Assembly (NCBI GenBank): GCA_002298125.1
Contig: DBMJ01000016.1
Coordinates: 498,046 to 562,045 of the forward strand
Direction: 5' to 3'
DNA: 64,000 nt
Source: Clostridium sp. UBA701
GTDB lineage: Bacteria; Bacillota; Clostridia; Clostridiales; Clostridiaceae
The notes beneath the pieces are model-generated. The model was given only the letters and a program-made list of their open reading frames with translations. It searched no databases and was not told the origin of the DNA. This document shows, piece after piece, positions 59,707 to 64,000 of this stretch (position 1 is the first letter of the stretch; the number at the start of each line of letters is the position of its first letter). Made by a program: the position numbers and the translations under genes.

Positions 59707-60921
59707 ATGTGGAGTATTGATGAACAGTTGGAGATGATTTCAAAGGGTGCTGAGGAAATTATTGAAGAAAAGGATTTAAGAGAAAAGTTAGAGAGAGCAC
59801 AAAGGGAAAACAGGAGCTTAATAGTGAAGCTTGGACTTGACCCTTCAGCACCGGATATACATTTAGGTCATGCTGTAGTACTAAGAAAGATAAAGCAGCT
59901 TCAGGATATGGGACACAAGGCTGTTATTATTATTGGCGACTTTACAGGAATGATTGGAGACCCTACAGGCAGGTCTAAGACTAGAAAGCAGCTCACTGCA
60001 GAACAGGTTATGGAAAATGCTAAAACCTATGAAAGACAGATTTTTAAAATACTAGATAGAGAAAAAACAGAGCTGCGCTTTAACAGCGAATGGCTTTCAA
60101 GGCTTAACTTTAAAGAGGTTATTGAGCTATGCTCAAAGTACACAGTAGCTAGAATGCTTGAGAGAGAGGATTTTAAGAATCGTTTTGCAGCTCATGAGAG
60201 CATAGGTATTCATGAATTCTTTTACCCCCTAATGCAGGCATACGATTCTGTAGAGATTAAGGCAGATATAGAGCTTGGAGGTACCGATCAAAGGTTTAAT
60301 ATACTTATGGGCAGAACCCTACAAAGGGAGTTTAAGCAGGAGGCTCAGATTGCACTTTTTATGCCGCTTTTGGAGGGACTAGACGGAGTAGAGAAGATGA
60401 GTAAGAGCCTTGGAAATTACATTGGCATAAATGAGAGCCCCAGTGAAATTTTTAAGAAAGCCATGGAGATTCCTGACCACCTTATTATTAAGTACTTTAA
60501 TCTAGCTACAGACTTCCATCCATCAGAGGTGAGGGAAATAGAAAAGAGACTTAACAGTGGAGAAAATCCTAGGGATATTAAAATTGAGCTGTCAAAAGAG
60601 CTGGTTAGACTATACCATGGAGAAGAGGAAGCAAAACATGCCTGTGAAGAGTTTATTGAGGTTTTTCAAAAAGGGAAGCTACCTCAAGAGGTGGAAGAGA
60701 AAGCCTTTAGTGAGGAGGAGCTTAGGACACTTACTTTAGTTGAGGTATTATGTGCTGCAAAGCTTGTTACTTCAAACAGTGAGGCTAAGAGGCTAATTGC
60801 CCAGGGGGGAGTAAAAGTAAACGGGGAGAGAAGAGAGAAATTTACATTTACAGGCTTTAGTTCAGGGGACATAATACAGGCAGGGAAGAAAAGATTTGTG
60901 AAGCTTGTGACAAAGTGTTAA
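59707..60921 (+). CDS. tyrS: Tyrosyl-tRNA synthetase
   Basis: A 404-residue class I synthetase. HLGH (the HIGH motif) in DPSAPDIHLGHAV, KMSKSLGN (KMSKS loop) at about 230, and an S4 RNA-binding domain at 340-400. The N-terminal DQ/EL-rich extension and the S4 layout match the TyrZ-like form. Start behind AGAGAGGAAGG. Expression is set by the Tyr-specific T-box leader directly upstream, consistent with its product. Confidence 0.95.
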   Translation: MWSIDEQLEMISKGAEEIIEEKDLREKLERAQRENRSLIVKLGLDPSAPDIHLGHAVVLRKIKQLQDMGHKAVIIIGDFTGMIGDPTGRSKTRKQLTAEQVMENAKTYERQIFKILDREKTELRFNSEWLSRLNFKEVIELCSKYTVARMLEREDFKNRFAAHESIGIHEFFYPLMQAYDSVEIKADIELGGTDQRFNILMGRTLQREFKQEAQIALFMPLLEGLDGVEKMSKSLGNYIGINESPSEIFKKAMEIPDHLIIKYFNLATDFHPSEVREIEKRLNSGENPRDIKIELSKELVRLYHGEEEAKHACEEFIEVFQKGKLPQEVEEKAFSEEELRTLTLVEVLCAAKLVTSNSEAKRLIAQGGVKVNGERREKFTFTGFSSGDIIQAGKKRFVKLVTKC

Positions 60922-60999
60922 ATTTAATTTGAAAGATTAGATTTTGGATATTATAATGTAATGAGAAAAGGATTATTACAGATACAGGGGGAAATATAA

Positions 61000-62451
61000 T
61001 TGAAATTTAAATTTTGGGCCGGTAATACTCTAAATTACTGCTTGAGGGTGTTGCTCTTGCCTCTTGTTATTTGCAGTATGGGTATGGCATTTCACAGCCT
61101 GCCATTAATATGGACAGCTTCTTCCACAGGATTTATTTTATTAAATGGAGTCTTGATTATTCTTACATTACTTTTAGCTAGAGGAATCTATTTATTATAT
61201 AAGAGAGGATATAGTGCAGAGTTCCTATTATGCATACTCATAGGGATTGCACTGATTTGTAGACTCATCTGGGTATTTAGTGTAAATACTCAGCCTGTAT
61301 CTGACTTTTTAATTATGTATAATACAGGTGCAGAGGCCTTTAAGGGAAATTTTACAGGATTTCATGGTACTGCGTACTTTGCTAGATTTCCCCATATAAC
61401 CATTCCAGCTTTGTATTTCGGATTTTTTCAATGGTTATTTAAAAGCCCATTAATAGCTATAAAGCTTACAAGTGTGGTGTGGTCAACAATATCTGTTTAC
61501 CTTATCTACTCTATAGTAAAAGAGGTATTTGGGAAAGGTATGGCACTTTCAGCAGCACTTATAGCAGCGCTGTACCCAGCCTTTATCATGTACACCTCTG
61601 TAATAAGCACAGAATCAGCGGCCCTGTGTTTGTTTCTTTGGAGTGTGTATATATTTATCAAGGTAATAAAAAAAAAATTGAGGGCAGAATGGTTTCTCCT
61701 ATGCGGGCTGCTGCTTTCAATGGGTAACTTTTTAAGAATGGTAGGTCCTGTAATGGTAATTGCCTATATAATGTATCTGCTTATATTTAGGTCTTCTCTT
61801 CATAGCCTTAAGGGAAGCATTTATATTGCTGTGTCCTTTCTCGTTCCACTGGTACTTATAAGCACTCTCCTTATTAAAACGGACCTAACTGAGAATCCTC
61901 TTTGGAAGGGTGTGGAGCCCGCTTCCACCTCCATTTTAAAGGGTACAAACCTTCAGACTATGGGAGGATGGAATCCTGAGGATGCTGCTATATATGAAAA
62001 ATATGATAGGGATTATGAGGCTGTAGATAAAGCTGCCAAGGCTATAATAAAAGATAGGCTCACAAACACCCCACCATTTAAGCTAGTAAGGTTTTATATA
62101 GCTAAGTATTCCACTCAGTGGAGTGTGGGAGATTATGCAGGCTACAGCTGGGCAATAGCTGATTTTAAGCCAAATGAAATCCCTAAGTGGACAGAGTGGT
62201 ATAAGTTCTATACACAGCTACTTCATGCTGTTATAATTGTGTTAGTGTATCTAGGACTTTACCTGCCTAAAAATAGAAGGCAGGAGGAGAGCTTCAGTGC
62301 TGTTAATCTGTTTTATATAGTTTTCTATGGCTATATGCTTTTATACCTTATCACAGAAATGCAGCCAAGATATGCCTTTAGCTCCTCCTGGGTATTCATA
62401 TTACTATTACCAGCAGGTATTGAAAGGATTAGATTATGGTTAGATTTTTAA
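61000..62451 (+). CDS. GT39/PMT-like membrane glycosyltransferase
   Basis: A 483-residue membrane protein with about 11 helices. The first outside loop carries VSDFLIMYNTGAEA, an Asp-bearing motif of the GT-C enzymes that use polyprenyl-phosphate sugars. The last cytosolic part is short. TTG start behind AGGGGGAAA. It overlaps gtrA by 16 nt, and a GtrB homologue follows, so the three should form a lipid-linked glycosylation cassette for wall polymers or other surface glycans. Confidence 0.8.
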   Translation: MKFKFWAGNTLNYCLRVLLLPLVICSMGMAFHSLPLIWTASSTGFILLNGVLIILTLLLARGIYLLYKRGYSAEFLLCILIGIALICRLIWVFSVNTQPVSDFLIMYNTGAEAFKGNFTGFHGTAYFARFPHITIPALYFGFFQWLFKSPLIAIKLTSVVWSTISVYLIYSIVKEVFGKGMALSAALIAALYPAFIMYTSVISTESAALCLFLWSVYIFIKVIKKKLRAEWFLLCGLLLSMGNFLRMVGPVMVIAYIMYLLIFRSSLHSLKGSIYIAVSFLVPLVLISTLLIKTDLTENPLWKGVEPASTSILKGTNLQTMGGWNPEDAAIYEKYDRDYEAVDKAAKAIIKDRLTNTPPFKLVRFYIAKYSTQWSVGDYAGYSWAIADFKPNEIPKWTEWYKFYTQLLHAVIIVLVYLGLYLPKNRRQEESFSAVNLFYIVFYGYMLLYLITEMQPRYAFSSSWVFILLLPAGIERIRLWLDF

Positions 62452-62801
62452 AATTTGGAATTGTAGGTGTTATGAACACATTAATAACCTTTGCCAGTTA
62501 TTCGCTTCTAGTATACCTTGGAGTAAACTATATGGTCTCCAATGTCATAGGCTATGCTTTGGGTATTTTAAACAGCTATTTTTGGAATAAGGGCTGGGTG
62601 TTTAAGAAAAGGGATGCAGACAGCAAAACTGTTATGAAATTTATAGTGGTGAATCTTATTACCTTAGGCTTTAATACAGGTTTTCTCTACATTTTGGTAG
62701 ATAACCTATATGTAAATAAATACCTGGCTCAGATAGGGGCAACTGCCCTTGGACTGATAATAAACTATACCTTAAATAAAATATGGACTTTTAAGGAGTA
62801 A
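62436..62801 (+). CDS. gtrA: GtrA-family flippase-like protein
   Basis: A 121-residue protein with four membrane helices and the GtrA pattern: KFGIVGVMNTLITF at the start and LNSYFWNKGWVFK, NYTLNKIWTFKE at the ends of its halves. It is thought to flip polyprenyl-phosphate sugar to the outer face. It starts within the GT39 gene and is followed by gtrB after 66 bp. Confidence 0.88.
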   Translation: MVRFLKFGIVGVMNTLITFASYSLLVYLGVNYMVSNVIGYALGILNSYFWNKGWVFKKRDADSKTVMKFIVVNLITLGFNTGFLYILVDNLYVNKYLAQIGATALGLIINYTLNKIWTFKE

Positions 62802-62867
62802 TTATGGTATAGCATTATGAGCCTTTATAATATGATATTTATCATACTTAGGAAGTGAGGAGTATAA

Positions 62868-63815
62868 ATGGATAAGCTTATTTCAGTAGTAGTACCCATG
62901 TACTTTGAGGAAAAAGTGGCACAGGAGTGCTATAGAAGACTTACAGAGGTAATGGAAAAGGTAAATTATAACTACGAGCTGGTGTTTATAAATGATGGAA
63001 GTACAGACAATACTCTACCTATACTAAGAGGTATAGCAGAGGAGGATGAAAGAGTTAAGGTCATAGATTTTTCTAGAAATTTTGGTCATCAGGTAGCAGT
63101 TACCGCAGGGGTAGATAATGCCTTAGGTGATGCCATAGTCATAATTGATGCGGACCTTCAGGACCCGCCAGAATTGATACCAGAGATGATAAAGCTATGG
63201 GAAAATGGTTATGATGTGGTATATGCAAAGAGAAAGAAGAGAAAGGGCGAATCCGCCTTTAAGCTTGCCACTGCAAAATATTTCTACAAATTCCTGGACT
63301 ACATGTCTGATATAAGAATCCCAAAGGATACTGGAGACTTCAGACTAATTGGCAGAAATGTGGCAGATGCTTTTAAGGCAATGCCTGAAAAGAATAGATT
63401 CATAAGAGGTATGATCGCCTGGGCAGGATACAAGCAAATTCCTATAGAATATGAAAGAGATAAGAGATTTGCCGGGGAGACCAAATACCCATTAAAGAAG
63501 ATGATTAAGCTTGCTGCTGATGGTATAATATCCTTCTCCTCCAAGCCCATAAAGGTGGTTATGTACTTAGGCTTCTTCTCAATATTCATCTGTTTTGCAG
63601 TTTTTTTATATTCCATCATAAGCAAATTGGTGGGAGGTAATGTAGCAAGAGGATGGACCTCCATAATGGTTACATTAACCTTTTTAGGAGGAATACAGCT
63701 ATTATCCTTAGGCATGATAGGTCAGTACATTGCAAGAATATATGATGAGAGCAAAAAAAGACCACTATATCTCATTAGGGAAAAGGTAAATTTTTCTGAG
63801 CTAAAGGGAAAATAG
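62868..63815 (+). CDS. gtrB: GtrB-type polyprenyl-phosphate glycosyltransferase
   Basis: A 315-residue GT2 enzyme: VVVPMYFEEKVAQ, FINDGSTDNT, DADLQDPPEL (the metal-binding DxD region) and RFAGETKYPLKKM, followed by two membrane helices (about 230-290). It makes polyprenyl-phosphate hexose from UDP-sugar, supplying GtrA and the GT39 enzyme. Starts behind GGAAGTGAGG. No terminator is evident before the next T-box. Confidence 0.9.
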   Translation: MDKLISVVVPMYFEEKVAQECYRRLTEVMEKVNYNYELVFINDGSTDNTLPILRGIAEEDERVKVIDFSRNFGHQVAVTAGVDNALGDAIVIIDADLQDPPELIPEMIKLWENGYDVVYAKRKKRKGESAFKLATAKYFYKFLDYMSDIRIPKDTGDFRLIGRNVADAFKAMPEKNRFIRGMIAWAGYKQIPIEYERDKRFAGETKYPLKKMIKLAADGIISFSSKPIKVVMYLGFFSIFICFAVFLYSIISKLVGGNVARGWTSIMVTLTFLGGIQLLSLGMIGQYIARIYDESKKRPLYLIREKVNFSELKGK

Positions 63816-63870
63816 ACTATAGAACATATTCTGCTATACTTAATAAAAATAATCAATTTTAAAATATCTA

Positions 63871-64000
63871 AGAGGGGAAAAGTAATTTTTGTAGAGTACT
63901 TTAAGCGAGCTGGAGAGGGTGTGAGTCCAGTAGGAAAAGCAGTAATGAAGGACATCCCTGAGAGGTTTGCCTGAAGTTCAGTAGGGCAGAACGGATTTCC
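63871..64000 (+). ncRNA. Partial T-box leader, aspartate-type specifier
   Basis: Aligns by eye with the tyrS leader: AAGCGAGCTGGAGAGGGTG and GTGAGTCCAG for stem I, then GAAGGACATCCCTGAG where tyrS has GAATACATCGCTGAG. This places GAC (Asp) at 63951-63953 as specifier codon. The antiterminator and the regulated gene lie beyond the window. Confidence 0.72.

Noticed and set aside
1..64000. CRISPR arrays, prophage, insertion sequences, rRNA or tRNA genes
   Set aside because: No regularly spaced repeats, transposase or phage motifs, or tRNA/rRNA signatures were found on reading both strands, although short or diverged tRNAs cannot be fully excluded without a scan.

Overview
The window reads as a chromosomal segment of a low-GC, Gram-positive anaerobe, most likely a Clostridium sensu stricto or a close relative. 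The evidence is AT-rich coding, strong GGAGG-type ribosome sites, frequent TTG/GTG starts, T-box leaders, hybrid cluster protein, a LevR/sigma-54 controlled PTS, LrgAB, DUF2935, PopT-type DUF368 and lac-family PTS proteins. No rRNA, tRNA, CRISPR array, phage module or intact insertion sequence was seen. It looks like ordinary backbone with many small operons, a few decayed genes and two short repeat loci.

Layout. 1-4.6 kb: AraC regulator, Ogt, an ECF sigma/anti-sigma pair, a decayed sigma-like fragment and a SemiSWEET. 5.0-8.6 kb: a two-gene asymmetric ABC exporter preceded by a terminator-like leader. 8.6-10.8 kb: peroxide defence (glutathione peroxidase, OhrR, a predicted OhrR box) and an S66 peptidase. 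10.9-15.5 kb: an ABC-2 exporter, a DMT transporter, a TetR regulator and a DUF2935 protein. 15.7-23.6 kb: small metabolic and housekeeping genes (GNAT, methyltransferase, M1-like peptidase, two metal hydrolases, glyoxalase, cyclase, alpha/beta hydrolase, lipoproteins, MGMT homologue), with a 96-bp tandem repeat of higher GC. 23.7-31.6 kb: an AraC regulator, LevR, a sigma-54 promoter, and a PTS-kinase-MupG operon that fits uptake and cleavage of an amino-sugar disaccharide, possibly from peptidoglycan. 31.6-43.6 kb: LrgAB, DegV, lipoprotein, radical SAM, SteT-like permease, acetyltransferase, a palindrome-rich spacer, a secreted cysteine-peptidase-like protein, the DUF47-Pit phosphate pair, fRMsr and others.

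43.7-47.8 kb holds the most unusual locus. One 1083-residue protein joins an acyl-AMP ligase, an acyl carrier domain and a PLP alpha-oxoamine synthase, and the preceding gene is a short-chain dehydrogenase. Together they could activate a fatty acid, hold it on the carrier, condense it with an amino acid and reduce the ketone, giving a sphingoid-base-like or aminoalcohol product.

48-64 kb: exported proteins, an L,D-transpeptidase, Hcp with a truncated ABC permease lying against its promoter, Ung, a TVP38-family protein, a zinc phospholipase C-like protein, a GntR-ABC operon with a clear operator, PopT, tyrS behind a Tyr T-box, and a GT39-GtrA-GtrB membrane glycosylation cassette. The window ends inside a second T-box whose specifier codon aligns as GAC (Asp).

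All calls come from reading the sequence; no database searches were run. Start codons were moved where the ribosome site clearly favours a different one.
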